Source of the DNA: Verrucomicrobia bacterium ADurb.Bin006
GTDB taxonomy: Bacteria; Verrucomicrobiota; Verrucomicrobiia; Limisphaerales; J093
Direction: 5' to 3'
Length of the DNA stretch: 45,248 bases
NCBI GenBank assembly: GCA_002071485.1
Contig: MWFF01000039.1
Span: 1-45,248, forward strand
Shown here: one piece after another, positions 6,756-14,868 of the stretch
How the letters are laid out: every line of letters starts with the position of its first letter
Position numbering within the stretch: the stretch's first letter is position 1
Position numbers and translations under genes: made by a program
The notes under the pieces: generated by a model
Told to the model about the DNA's origin: nothing
Database searches by the model: none
The model's input: the letters and a program-made list of their open reading frames with translations, nothing else

Positions 6756-9406
6756 GCGGCGATTGTAGTGGAGGTCGTGGATAACTCGATCTGGTCATTG
6801 GCAGGATCGGGGAAAGCGATGCAGAACTCGCAGCAGACATCGGGTTCGCTCCGAACGGTGATGTGGGCGCCCACCTCCTGTAGGAGGCGGTAACAAATGC
6901 TCAGTCCCATGCCCGTGCCCTGGTTGACTTCCTTGGTGGTGTAAAACGGATCGAAGACCTTCGAGATTTGCGAGGCGGGGATGCCGGGGCCGTTGTCCCA
7001 GACCTTGACGATTTTGGCGCCGTGCTCGATTGCGGCTTCGAATCGGATTTGCGGCTTTGTTCCCTCCGGGAATGTCTTCTCGCGAAGTGCGTCCACGGAG
7101 TTCTGGACGAGGTTGACAAACACTTGCATCAGTTTGGAGGCGACGGCTCTGACTGCAAAACCATCCGGGACCCGATTGTCGATTTCGACTTTGCCCGCCA
7201 CCTCGGCCTTGAGGAATCGCAGAGCTCCCTCGATGGCATGGTTCACCTCGATGGTCTCGACATCGCCTCCCCGAGGATGGGTGAACTCGCGCAGGTCCGC
7301 AATGATTTTGCCGACGCGTTGGAGGCCATCCTGGACATCCTTCAAAGTCTCCTGGAACTCGCCACGGTTGTCGGGCGGAAGGTGCCTAGCCTCGACTGAC
7401 AGGACGCTCAGGGCGGTCAGGGCATAGTTCAAGGGATTGTTGATTTCGTGAATGATGCCGGCGCTCATGCGTCCGAGCGAGGCCATTTTTGCCGCCTGAA
7501 TCAACTGTGCTTCCGTGTCGTGCAGTTCCTCGAGGGTTGCTTCGAGTGTCTGCTTCTGACGCGCCAGCGCTTTGGCCGCGCGGTAGCCGTCGGCCAGATT
7601 CTTCACCCGCACATGAAGCTCGGCGAGCGAGAACGGCTTCGAGAGGAAATCGCTCGCCCCAGCTTCGAGGGCACTGAGTTTTGTCGCCTCGTCGGCTCGC
7701 GCGGTGAGGACGATGACGGGGATGGCGCGCGTCAATTCCCGGCTGCGCAGCTCATGGCAGACCGCGAGGCCGTCCTTGTGCGGCAGCATGAAGTCGCAGA
7801 CGATCACGTCGGGCAGGTACTGCGCGGCGAGGGTCAAGGCCTGATCCCCATCCGCGGCCTCGATCACCTCGTAATGGGCATCCAGCAGCGTTCGCAGAAA
7901 CCGCAGCATATCGGGTTCGTCATCGACGATCAGGACGCGGGGTTTGCCGGTCCGGCTGGGCGGTGAGCCGTGCTGCAGCGAGTCCTTCAGAGGGGTGGGA
8001 TTGCCGAACAATTCAGCGCGCCGGTGGAGTTGGTGCAACCAGTTGGTATGGGCCTCGGTAGCGGCGGCCTGAAGCTGGGGCTCGGGCTCGGCCGGAGTGG
8101 CGGATGCGTCGGCTTGGGGCTCGTCGGCGTCGGGTTGGGCGTCGAGGGGCAATCGGACGCGGAAGGTTGTGCCTTGACCGAGTTGACTCTCGCCGGTCAC
8201 CGACCCTGCGTGGGCCTCGACCAATTCCTTGACCAGGGCGAGGCCGATGCCGACACCCTGGTATTTGCGCTGGCTGGAGGTGTCGGCCTGCCAGAAGCGG
8301 CTGAACAGGTGCTTGACGCTTTCAGGGCTCATGCCCACGCCGGTGTCGATGATCTCGAAGAGGGCGTCGCCTCCATCGGCCGAAGCCTGAACGCGGATCA
8401 TCCCGCCCGCCGGAGTGAATTTCATGGCGTTGAAGAGCAGGTTGAGAAACACCTTCTCGAGTTTGTCCGGGTCGGCGACGACTTTTTCGAGTCCGGAGTT
8501 GATCGTCAAGGCGAGCCGCAGCCTGCGATCTTCGGAGAACTGGCGCACGGCATTGAGTGTTCCTTCGAGGAACGGTTTGACATCGATCGCCTGACGGTGC
8601 AGTCGCATCTGACCCACATCGAGTCGGACCAGATCGAGGAGGTCGTTGATGAGCTTGAGCAGCCGCATGCTGTTGGCATGCATGGTTTGGATGCAATCCC
8701 GGAGGGGCGGATCGCGTTGCACTTGCGGATGCTGGCGCAGATTCTCGAGGGGGGCGAGGATGAGTGTGAGCGGCGTGCGCAGTTCGTGGCTGATATTGGC
8801 GAAGAAGCGTCCCTTCAACTCGTCGAGTTCCAGCAGGCGCTTGTTGCTATGCTCGAGGTTCTGCTGACTGAGTTGGAGGGCGTGCTGCGCCTCGAATTCG
8901 CGGCGCCGCAGGCGGTTGTAGAAGTAGTTGCCGGTGATGACGATCACCGCCGTTTCGATCATGAAAAACAGGTAGGCGTAAGGCTGTCCGGGCACGGGAG
9001 GGGAGGCGTTGACGGCGATGGCCATGACGTAGAGGGCAACGATCAGGGCCGATGTGAGCAACGACTCGCGGAGGTTCCAGTGCACGACCACGTTGGTGGC
9101 CAGGAGGATCAGGTTGAGGCCCGCGTAATAGGGGGAGTTGGCCCCTTCGTTGACGGCGATCATGCCGGAGATGAAGAGGGCGGGCAGCAGGGCAATAAGC
9201 CAGCTTACGGGTCGAATCCACTGCCGCACCAGTTCCGTGTAATGGAGGGCGAGCAAGCCGCCCACAAGCACGGAGCAAACAAGGCGCGCCACCAGGAAGA
9301 TCGGCGCCTCGTCCGGATACAGGCAGAGGTCCAGGACAAAGCCAGCCGGCATCAAGATGATCACCAACAGGCATGCCACCTTGCCCAGGCGGATTCGGTC
9401 GGCCAT
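6752..9406 (-). CDS. Membrane hybrid sensor histidine kinase with two kinase modules (PhcS-like)
   Basis: From ATG 9406 the protein has 884 residues. About six membrane segments lie within residues 9-161. A first kinase core follows (H207 in ANISHELRTPL; ATPase boxes NLLFNAMKF and DTGVGM), then a receiver (DDEPD, D538 in VCDFMLP, K590 in LSKPF). A second kinase core has H653 in IIHEINNPLNY, NLVQNSVDAL, DNGPGIP and GTGMGLS. The C-terminal half resembles PhcS-type kinases. ATG 9406 is preferred because GAGG lies 8 bases upstream and it avoids overlapping the methyltransferase gene. An in-frame ATG at 9511 would add 35 residues and overlap that gene by 53 bases. It probably senses a membrane-soluble signal and passes phosphate to the next gene's receiver. 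Confidence 0.85.
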   Translation of the reverse strand: MADRIRLGKVACLLVIILMPAGFVLDLCLYPDEAPIFLVARLVCSVLVGGLLALHYTELVRQWIRPVSWLIALLPALFISGMIAVNEGANSPYYAGLNLILLATNVVVHWNLRESLLTSALIVALYVMAIAVNASPPVPGQPYAYLFFMIETAVIVITGNYFYNRLRRREFEAQHALQLSQQNLEHSNKRLLELDELKGRFFANISHELRTPLTLILAPLENLRQHPQVQRDPPLRDCIQTMHANSMRLLKLINDLLDLVRLDVGQMRLHRQAIDVKPFLEGTLNAVRQFSEDRRLRLALTINSGLEKVVADPDKLEKVFLNLLFNAMKFTPAGGMIRVQASADGGDALFEIIDTGVGMSPESVKHLFSRFWQADTSSQRKYQGVGIGLALVKELVEAHAGSVTGESQLGQGTTFRVRLPLDAQPDADEPQADASATPAEPEPQLQAAATEAHTNWLHQLHRRAELFGNPTPLKDSLQHGSPPSRTGKPRVLIVDDEPDMLRFLRTLLDAHYEVIEAADGDQALTLAAQYLPDVIVCDFMLPHKDGLAVCHELRSRELTRAIPVIVLTARADEATKLSALEAGASDFLSKPFSLAELHVRVKNLADGYRAAKALARQKQTLEATLEELHDTEAQLIQAAKMASLGRMSAGIIHEINNPLNYALTALSVLSVEARHLPPDNRGEFQETLKDVQDGLQRVGKIIADLREFTHPRGGDVETIEVNHAIEGALRFLKAEVAGKVEIDNRVPDGFAVRAVASKLMQVFVNLVQNSVDALREKTFPEGTKPQIRFEAAIEHGAKIVKVWDNGPGIPASQISKVFDPFYTTKEVNQGTGMGLSICYRLLQEVGAHITVRSEPDVCCEFCIAFPDPANDQIELSTTSTTIAA

Positions 9407-9458
9407 GTCTTTCGCCTCGAAGTCCATCAGCACACTCGGGTCGGGCCGAGCGGCAACG

Positions 9459-10985
9459 TCAGTCGCGTTCGGGGCGGCGGACTTCGAGGTAGATGTTGAC
9501 ACCGGTGGCATCGGCTTTGGTGGTTATGCACTCGGGGCGGGCGGCTGTTGGGTGCAACGTGCGCATCACGGTTTCGTCACGATAATTCAAATGCCATTCC
9601 AACAAGTACTCCATCCCATGGCGGTTTGGATTCGAAGGATCCACGTTGGTGCTGATCAAGAGCCCGCCTGGCGCCAGCATCTCGTGGAAGTATTGCATGA
9701 GCCTCTGGCAGATGCGGTCCGACAAGTAGTCGAAGAGCCCCGCGCAGTAGACCAGATCGTATTGCGCGGAGGGCTTGTCGCCCCGGGCCGAACGCTTCAG
9801 GACCTGGTGAACGGACTGTTGGATGAATTGGAAGTCGGTGCTGCGCCTGGTCCGGGACTTGATCTCTGCAAGCCGGTGGCGCGCGAAGCTGAGGGTGTCC
9901 TCATTGAAATCGACCAGGGTGAAATCGGCGGCATCCGAGAGTGATTGCGTCTCGAGGAACCGCTGGACCTCCGCGGCGGGGCCGCAGCCGAGGTTGAATA
10001 TCCGGGCGCGACGCCCCGCGCCGGCAACCCTCTGGACTTCGCGGACAAGCGTTTGGAACAGGTACTCGATGCGGTTCCGATGAGCCGCGGCGGGCGCCTG
10101 CATGAGGAACCAGTAATTGACTGACTTGGCGAACAGGGACGCGCCCTCGAAGGGGTCGTTGAGGATCATGTTGACCATCTCATAATCCCCGGCGTAACCG
10201 AGTGGCTTCTGGAAGGTCCGATGCGGGAACGGGGCGCAGAGGACCAGGGGATGCAGTTGTCGGCGCGCGTAGGTGCGATGGATCGGGTGATGGTCGGGCG
10301 CGATGGATTTCGCGAGTTCCTCGAACCGACTGAACAGCTCGTTGATTGGGTCGAGCACCGTGCCGCTCAACCGGCCCATCACCTCCCGCTCCATCTTTTC
10401 GACTTCGTGGGATGGATGCGACCGGATGCCCAACTCGATCTGATCGAGCCACCGGCGGAGGTCTGCAAGGAACGTCTCCATGTCGACGACCGCCGCCTTG
10501 AAGGCCGGAGAGACGGCTTGAATCTTGCTCCAGTCGGTCAGGAACGCGGCGAATTCGCGGCGAAGCCATTCCGGGTCAGCCAGTGGCGAGAGCGCCTCGA
10601 CATCGAGCCAGTCCGACTCGAGGCTGACCTCGCAGATCACCATGATGCTGGCGTTGACCAGTTTGCTGACGACGGCTCGTCCGGCGTAGACAATTCGCTC
10701 GCCGATTGTGATGCGGAAGTCGCTCAAGACCTCCGAGAGTTGGAGGATGCTGTAGGGGTTATAGACCTCGAAAACCGCCTCGTAACGGCTCAAGCGCAGG
10801 GGCGTCGCCCGAATTTCCACGCCCTGGCTGTTTCGACACGTGATCAAGGTGTCCCGACCCCGGGCCCCGCCGGGGTTGAGCCGGTCCACACTCGAATTCG
10901 CTGCCGGGGACGCTTGGATCGGCCCGGCAACCGCGATCGGGTTCTCACCTGCCGCCGGCTGGGAGAAGAGGCGGTCCGCACTCAT
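9459..10985 (-). CDS. PhcB-like SAM-dependent methyltransferase (3-hydroxy fatty acid methyl ester synthesis type)
   Basis: This 508-residue protein has a PilZ-like beta domain (about 45-125), a helical middle, the family motif GYAGDYEMVNMI near 263-274, a conserved AAHRNRIEYL segment, and a class I SAM fold (FNLGCGPAAEV at about 330-340, TLVDFNEDTL near 356-365). The combination is that of PhcB, which makes 3-hydroxypalmitate or 3-hydroxymyristate methyl ester, the quorum signal of Ralstonia. ATG 10985 is chosen because GGGAAG lies about 9 bases upstream. A TTG at 11015 is the other option. It is the first gene of a three-gene operon with two signalling proteins, matching the phcBSR order. 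Its real substrate cannot be read from sequence and another fatty acid or small acid is possible. Confidence 0.8.
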   Translation of the reverse strand: MSADRLFSQPAAGENPIAVAGPIQASPAANSSVDRLNPGGARGRDTLITCRNSQGVEIRATPLRLSRYEAVFEVYNPYSILQLSEVLSDFRITIGERIVYAGRAVVSKLVNASIMVICEVSLESDWLDVEALSPLADPEWLRREFAAFLTDWSKIQAVSPAFKAAVVDMETFLADLRRWLDQIELGIRSHPSHEVEKMEREVMGRLSGTVLDPINELFSRFEELAKSIAPDHHPIHRTYARRQLHPLVLCAPFPHRTFQKPLGYAGDYEMVNMILNDPFEGASLFAKSVNYWFLMQAPAAAHRNRIEYLFQTLVREVQRVAGAGRRARIFNLGCGPAAEVQRFLETQSLSDAADFTLVDFNEDTLSFARHRLAEIKSRTRRSTDFQFIQQSVHQVLKRSARGDKPSAQYDLVYCAGLFDYLSDRICQRLMQYFHEMLAPGGLLISTNVDPSNPNRHGMEYLLEWHLNYRDETVMRTLHPTAARPECITTKADATGVNIYLEVRRPERD

Positions 10986-11143
10986 AAACGTTGACTTCCC
11001 ACATTCCTGAGCCAAGGGGCATAATAAACGAGACGCACAATCAATAGCTAGTCTGTTTTATGAAGTCCGATCGGCGGCATTGAGGGCTTGCACGATTTGG
11101 GGCCTGAGGCGATACATGGGGTGTGGGCATGCTTGGGAGCGCA
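10986..11143. promoter_or_regulatory. Divergent promoter region between the Phc-like operon and a PAS kinase
   Basis: This 158-base spacer separates two divergently transcribed signalling units and is locally AT-richer than its surroundings (for example CATAATAAAC near 11019-11029 and CTAGTCTGTTTTATG near 11049-11063). Both transcripts must start here or just inside, so shared control is plausible. I cannot assign a specific -35/-10 pair or operator with confidence. Confidence 0.4.
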
Positions 11144-12397
11144 ATGCAGGCCGAAACGGTTCTCACGGTGCATTCTGACATCGAAGAGGGACTCGTCAGC
11201 CTGCGCATCGAATCGGGGCTGGAACAGGCCTCCGCGGCGCGCATTGCCAAGCTCGAGGCGATGGTGCGCGAACGGGACGAGTTGTTGCGCCTGCTCAGCG
11301 TCCACGCGCCCGTTGGCTTCTTCCAGACCGACGGCGCAGGCCGCCTGATCCGCACCAACGCGCGATGGCGGGAGATTGCGCGTCTGAGCCACATCGCGGC
11401 GCCGCGCGGCGTGTGGTGGCAGATGGTGGACCCTGGGGATCGCGAGCGGGTTGTTGGCGCCTGGAAGGCCGCGGTGCGTCACGGGTGTGAGTTTCAGGAG
11501 GAGTTTCGGACCAACACGGGCGCGGGATGGACCTGTTATGTGCGCACGCGGATCGTGCCTGTCATCGAAGGGGGCGGGGCCGTGGGCAAGTGCATCGGCG
11601 TATCCGAGGACATCACGGAGCGCCGCCGTCTGGAAAGCGCTTTGCGTCGGGCGCATGAAGACCTCGAGCGGAAGGTGAAGGAGCGCACCGCTCAGCTTCA
11701 GGCGGCGAACATGGAACTGGGACAATTCGTGCATGTGGTTGCGCACGATTTGAAGGCGCCGCTTCGAGCTGTCAGTCATTTGGCGGACTGGGTTGCCAGC
11801 GACTGCGCGAGCCAGATTGACGCCAACGGACACAATTTGCTTGGTTTGCTTCGTCAGCGGGTGCAGTACATGCATGACCTGATCGAGGGCGTGCTTTCTT
11901 ACACGCGCCTGGGGCAGACCAAGGAGCCGGAGGTCGAGTTGGACCTCAACGCCTTGGTGCGTCGGGTGTTGACAGGGCTGGCGCCGCCCTCGAACATCCA
12001 GGTTCACATCCCATCGAGCCTTCCGCGGGTGCGCGGGGTGGCGGGGCAGCTTCAGCGGATATTCCAGAACCTGCTCGACAACGCCATCAAGTTCATGGAC
12101 AAGCCGTTGGGTGTTATCACGGTGCGTGCGACACGCCTGCGTAACGCCTGGCAATTTGCGGTGGCGGACAACGGGCCTGGGATCGAACCGCGGTATCATG
12201 CCCAGGTGTTTGGTTTGTTTGAACGTCTGCGTGTCGGCCCGCACAATGACGGCACGGGGATTGGCCTGGCCCTGGTGAAGAGAATCCTGGAGGCCAAGGG
12301 TGGCGAGATTACGCTGGATTCGGCTCCGGGCGAAGGTTCGGTGTTCACGTTCACGTGGCCGGATGCCCCGGTTCGCCTCGAGTCGAACGAGCAATGA
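11144..12397 (+). CDS. PAS-domain sensor histidine kinase (cytosolic)
   Basis: The 417-residue product has no membrane segment. A short N-terminal coiled coil precedes a PAS domain (about 50-160, ending in the SEDITERRRLE linker). A second coiled coil leads to a HisKA domain with H201 in VVAHDLKAPLRAV, and a HATPase domain with NLLDNAIKF, DNGPGIE, FGLFERL and GTGIGLALVK. This is an orthodox kinase with all boxes intact. ATG 11144 is chosen for its GGGAG four bases upstream. GTG 11123 and ATG 11129 are alternatives. It is divergent from the Phc-like operon and could feed into it. No partner receiver lies next to it. Its last 47 bases overlap the convergent homocysteine methyltransferase gene. 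Confidence 0.85.
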   Translation: MQAETVLTVHSDIEEGLVSLRIESGLEQASAARIAKLEAMVRERDELLRLLSVHAPVGFFQTDGAGRLIRTNARWREIARLSHIAAPRGVWWQMVDPGDRERVVGAWKAAVRHGCEFQEEFRTNTGAGWTCYVRTRIVPVIEGGGAVGKCIGVSEDITERRRLESALRRAHEDLERKVKERTAQLQAANMELGQFVHVVAHDLKAPLRAVSHLADWVASDCASQIDANGHNLLGLLRQRVQYMHDLIEGVLSYTRLGQTKEPEVELDLNALVRRVLTGLAPPSNIQVHIPSSLPRVRGVAGQLQRIFQNLLDNAIKFMDKPLGVITVRATRLRNAWQFAVADNGPGIEPRYHAQVFGLFERLRVGPHNDGTGIGLALVKRILEAKGGEITLDSAPGEGSVFTFTWPDAPVRLESNEQ

Positions 12398-13286
12398 GAC
12401 GCTCCGCGGACGGCAGGGGACCCCTCACATCTCTCACGGCCCGAATGAATGACGGATTGGTCCCGCAGCAGCCGCCGATGAAGCTGGCCCCCGCCTCGAT
12501 CAGAGCCGGCACGTGGCTGGCGAATTGGTCGGGCGTGGTCTGGTAGACCACGTTTCCCCCGACCAATGTGGGCAGGCCGGCATTGGCCTTGATCCAGATC
12601 GGCAGATCGGTTGCGGCTTTGAGTCGTCGGCACACGGGCACATAACCTTCAATCCCGAGGCCGCAGTTGGCACCAATGACGTCCGCGCCTGCGCCTGTCA
12701 ATTCCCTGGCCACCTGCTCGGGCGTGGCGCCCGTCATCGTGCGGTCTTTCTCCCTGCCCGCGTCGAACACCATGCAGACGACCACAGGCAGCCCGGTGCG
12801 TTGGGCAGCATCGAGCGCAGCCTTGGCCTCATCGAGATCCGACATTGTCTCGATGACGAGACCGTGCGCTCCGCCCTGGGCGAGGGCCTGCGCCTGCTCG
12901 ACGAACGCCGCCCGCACTTCATCGAGAGTCACCTCATGCGCCATCAGCAGTTTTCCGGTCGGGCCGATGGAAGCGAACACGGATGCCCGATTCCCCGCCG
13001 CTTGAATCGAGAGTTGCGCGCCGCGCCGGTTGATTTCCGCGACCTGTTCCGGCGCGCCATGGTCAGCCATGCGAATCCGGTTGGCCCCGAAGGTGTTCGT
13101 GAGAATGATCTGACTCCCTGCCTCGACGTAGGCGCGGGCCACCTCGGTGACCCGATCCGGATGGGACAGGTTCCAGACGTCAGGAAAATCGCCGATGGCC
13201 AATCCACGTGCTTGGAGTTCGGTTCCCCAGGCGCCGTCGGTGATGACGGGTCCGTCCTGCAACAGGCGAACGAGCAGCGGTTTCAT
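12351..13286 (-). CDS. Homocysteine S-methyltransferase family protein (MetH N-terminal type)
   Basis: The family moves a methyl group to homocysteine, or in relatives to another thiol, using zinc bound by three cysteines. All three are present: C208 in IGANCG and C273-C274 in GGCCGT, with the ITDGAWGTELQ and TNTFGAN motifs of the MetH/BHMT barrel. The 311-residue length equals the Hcy module alone; folate, cobalamin and reactivation modules are absent. ATG 13286 is taken because the domain begins there. A GTG at 13346 would add 20 unconserved residues. A separate corrinoid protein is encoded 177 bases upstream on the same strand, so the two probably act together. The methyl donor is unknown. 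Confidence 0.85.
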   Translation of the reverse strand: MKPLLVRLLQDGPVITDGAWGTELQARGLAIGDFPDVWNLSHPDRVTEVARAYVEAGSQIILTNTFGANRIRMADHGAPEQVAEINRRGAQLSIQAAGNRASVFASIGPTGKLLMAHEVTLDEVRAAFVEQAQALAQGGAHGLVIETMSDLDEAKAALDAAQRTGLPVVVCMVFDAGREKDRTMTGATPEQVARELTGAGADVIGANCGLGIEGYVPVCRRLKAATDLPIWIKANAGLPTLVGGNVVYQTTPDQFASHVPALIEAGASFIGGCCGTNPSFIRAVRDVRGPLPSAERLIARSTRGEPGHPAT

Positions 13287-13463
13287 GAATGGGGAGTTGG
13301 GGCTGGAGTCGGCATGGTCAAAGATCGCTGGGGCAACGCGGTTCACGCGATTGCCGTCGCGCCAGATAAGAGCGCAGTCGCGGCCGGCAGGCTGACATCC
13401 TGCCTCCGTGCGCCGATCATGGCCGTGGTGGCCGGATTTCTTCTGGGCATTCGCGCAGGGGCG

Positions 13464-14105
13464 TCAAGCGCCCAGCGCGAGCTGTTTCTTGGCCAGGCTG
13501 ACGGCTGCGGGAGCATTGTCGCTGTAGCCGTCGGCACCGATTTCCTCGGCATACTTCTGGGTGATCGGCGCGCCGCCGATGAGGACCTTAACCTTCTCTC
13601 GAAGGCCTGCTTGTTCGAGGGCTTCGATGGTGGTCTTCATGGCCGGCATGGTTGTGGTGAGCAAGGCCGACATGGCGACGACGTTGGCCTTACCTTCTCG
13701 GACCGCCTTGACGAACTGCTCGGGCGAGACGTTCACGCCCAGGTCGATCACCTCGAATCCGCCGCCTTCGAGCATGGCTGCGACGAGGTTCTTGCCGATG
13801 TCGTGCAGGTCGCCCTTGACCGTGCCAATGGCGACGCGTCCGGCGGGTTCATCGCCGCGGGCGATGAGCAGCGGGCGAATCAGTTCAAGCGCCGCTTTCA
13901 TTGCGCGGGCGGAGATCAACAACTCGGGCACGAAGTACTCGTTGCACTCGAAACGGCGACCAACTTCGTCCATCGCCGGCACCATCAGGTCGTTTACCAG
14001 ACGGAGCGGATCCGCCGAAGCAGCGAGAGCCTTTTCGGTGACTGCCCGTGCCGTAGCGGCGTCTCCGGACAGGATTGCATCGTGAAGCGCTTTGTACTCT
14101 TGCAT
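13464..14105 (-). CDS. Corrinoid (B12)-binding protein, MtbC/MetH cap-cob type
   Basis: A 213-residue protein with a helical cap domain (about 1-85) and a Rossmann-type cobalamin domain. The lower-ligand motif D99-x-H101-x-x-G104 (KGDLHDIGKN) is intact, as are SALLTTTM and IGGAPITQKYA. Such proteins shuttle methyl groups on cobalamin between a donor-specific methyltransferase and an acceptor enzyme. The homocysteine methyltransferase gene just downstream is the obvious acceptor partner. No donor methyltransferase (MtaB, MttB or pterin type) is present in the window, so the substrate is open. The cap lets it bind methylcobalamin base-off. The start ATG is the first in frame, and upstream is a divergent spacer of nearly 300 bases. 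Confidence 0.85.
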   Translation of the reverse strand: MQEYKALHDAILSGDAATARAVTEKALAASADPLRLVNDLMVPAMDEVGRRFECNEYFVPELLISARAMKAALELIRPLLIARGDEPAGRVAIGTVKGDLHDIGKNLVAAMLEGGGFEVIDLGVNVSPEQFVKAVREGKANVVAMSALLTTTMPAMKTTIEALEQAGLREKVKVLIGGAPITQKYAEEIGADGYSDNAPAAVSLAKKQLALGA

Positions 14106-14399
14106 AACAAGTCTTTGCCATGATCTTGCCCCAGGCTGCCGGACCGTTCAAACAGCCGCGTTGATCGCGAGCAACGCGCTTCGAGTGGTTCTGCCAAACC
14201 TGCGGCGCTGTTGGACGGAAAGCATGGATTCTTTCGGCGCCGTTGTCACTCTTTCGTTTTGGGTTGTTCCGGAGCTTCCGTCCGAGCCGGGCTAGCCCGG
14301 ACCCGGACGCAGAGCGGCGCGCGCGGCTCGATGCCCGGTCCTCGGGAGAATGGAGGTTTTCCGCTCGCCAGTCGCCCCGCCGGGGGGTATCACGTCCGC
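14106..14399. other. Divergent spacer between corrinoid and ankyrin genes
   Basis: This stretch of 294 bases has no convincing gene. It contains a perfect 14-base palindrome CCGGGCTAGCCCGG at 14287-14300. Promoters for both flanking genes must be here or just inside them, but I see no distinct consensus. No riboswitch-like structure, such as a B12 box, was recognised ahead of the corrinoid gene. Confidence 0.4.
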
Positions 14400-14837
14400 A
14401 TGAAGGCACAAGCTGGTACGATTCTGTTCGCCTGTGTTGTGGGCCTGCTCGGCGCCGGTTGTGGGCCGAGCGCCCCGAGCACCCCGCTGCACTCGGCTGT
14501 CGAGGACGGCGATTACCCGGCCGTCCGAAGACACATTGCCGCCCGCTCGGATCTGAACGCCAAGGACAGCTCCGGCTGGACGCCGCTCCATCGGGCGGCG
14601 ATGCGGGGGGACCTGCCGATGGTGCAGTTGCTGGCGGATGCGGGGGCCGATCCGAAGCGGACCGGGCCGCAGGGGAAGACCATACTGGCTGTTGCGCGCG
14701 AACAGGGGCACACGTCGGTGGTCGAGTATCTCGAAGCGCGGCTCGCCCAGAAGACCGAGCCGGCTGGAGGGCAACCGCGCGGGCGGGCGCTGATAGATGG
14801 GGGCGTGGGTGTGTCCGAGGTGCTCGATGGGTTCTGA
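14400..14837 (+). CDS. Small ankyrin-repeat lipoprotein
   Basis: ATG 14400 opens a lipoprotein signal peptide (MKAQAGTILFACVVGLLGAGC) with lipobox GAGC at the end. Starts further upstream add a charged stretch that makes no sense before a signal peptide. The mature 125 residues or so contain two to three ankyrin repeats (TPLHSAVEDGDYPAVRRHI, SGWTPLHRAAMRGDLPMVQL, QGKTILAVAREQGHTSVVEY). Ankyrin repeats bind other proteins, so this is probably a membrane-attached adaptor in the periplasm. The DUF885 gene starts 31 bases after its stop, so both may be co-transcribed. Confidence 0.7.
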   Translation: MKAQAGTILFACVVGLLGAGCGPSAPSTPLHSAVEDGDYPAVRRHIAARSDLNAKDSSGWTPLHRAAMRGDLPMVQLLADAGADPKRTGPQGKTILAVAREQGHTSVVEYLEARLAQKTEPAGGQPRGRALIDGGVGVSEVLDGF

Positions 14838-14868
14838 GCGCGGCGCAACATCAGGAGAGCCTTTCCTG

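Noticed and set aside
7970..9499. 509-codon plus-strand frame opposite the hybrid kinase
   Set aside because: It is the antisense of an unmistakable histidine kinase. High GC at third positions keeps such frames open.
11048..12394. 448-codon minus-strand frame opposite the PAS kinase
   Set aside because: It mirrors a well-recognised kinase gene, has no motifs of its own, and is a GC-driven shadow.
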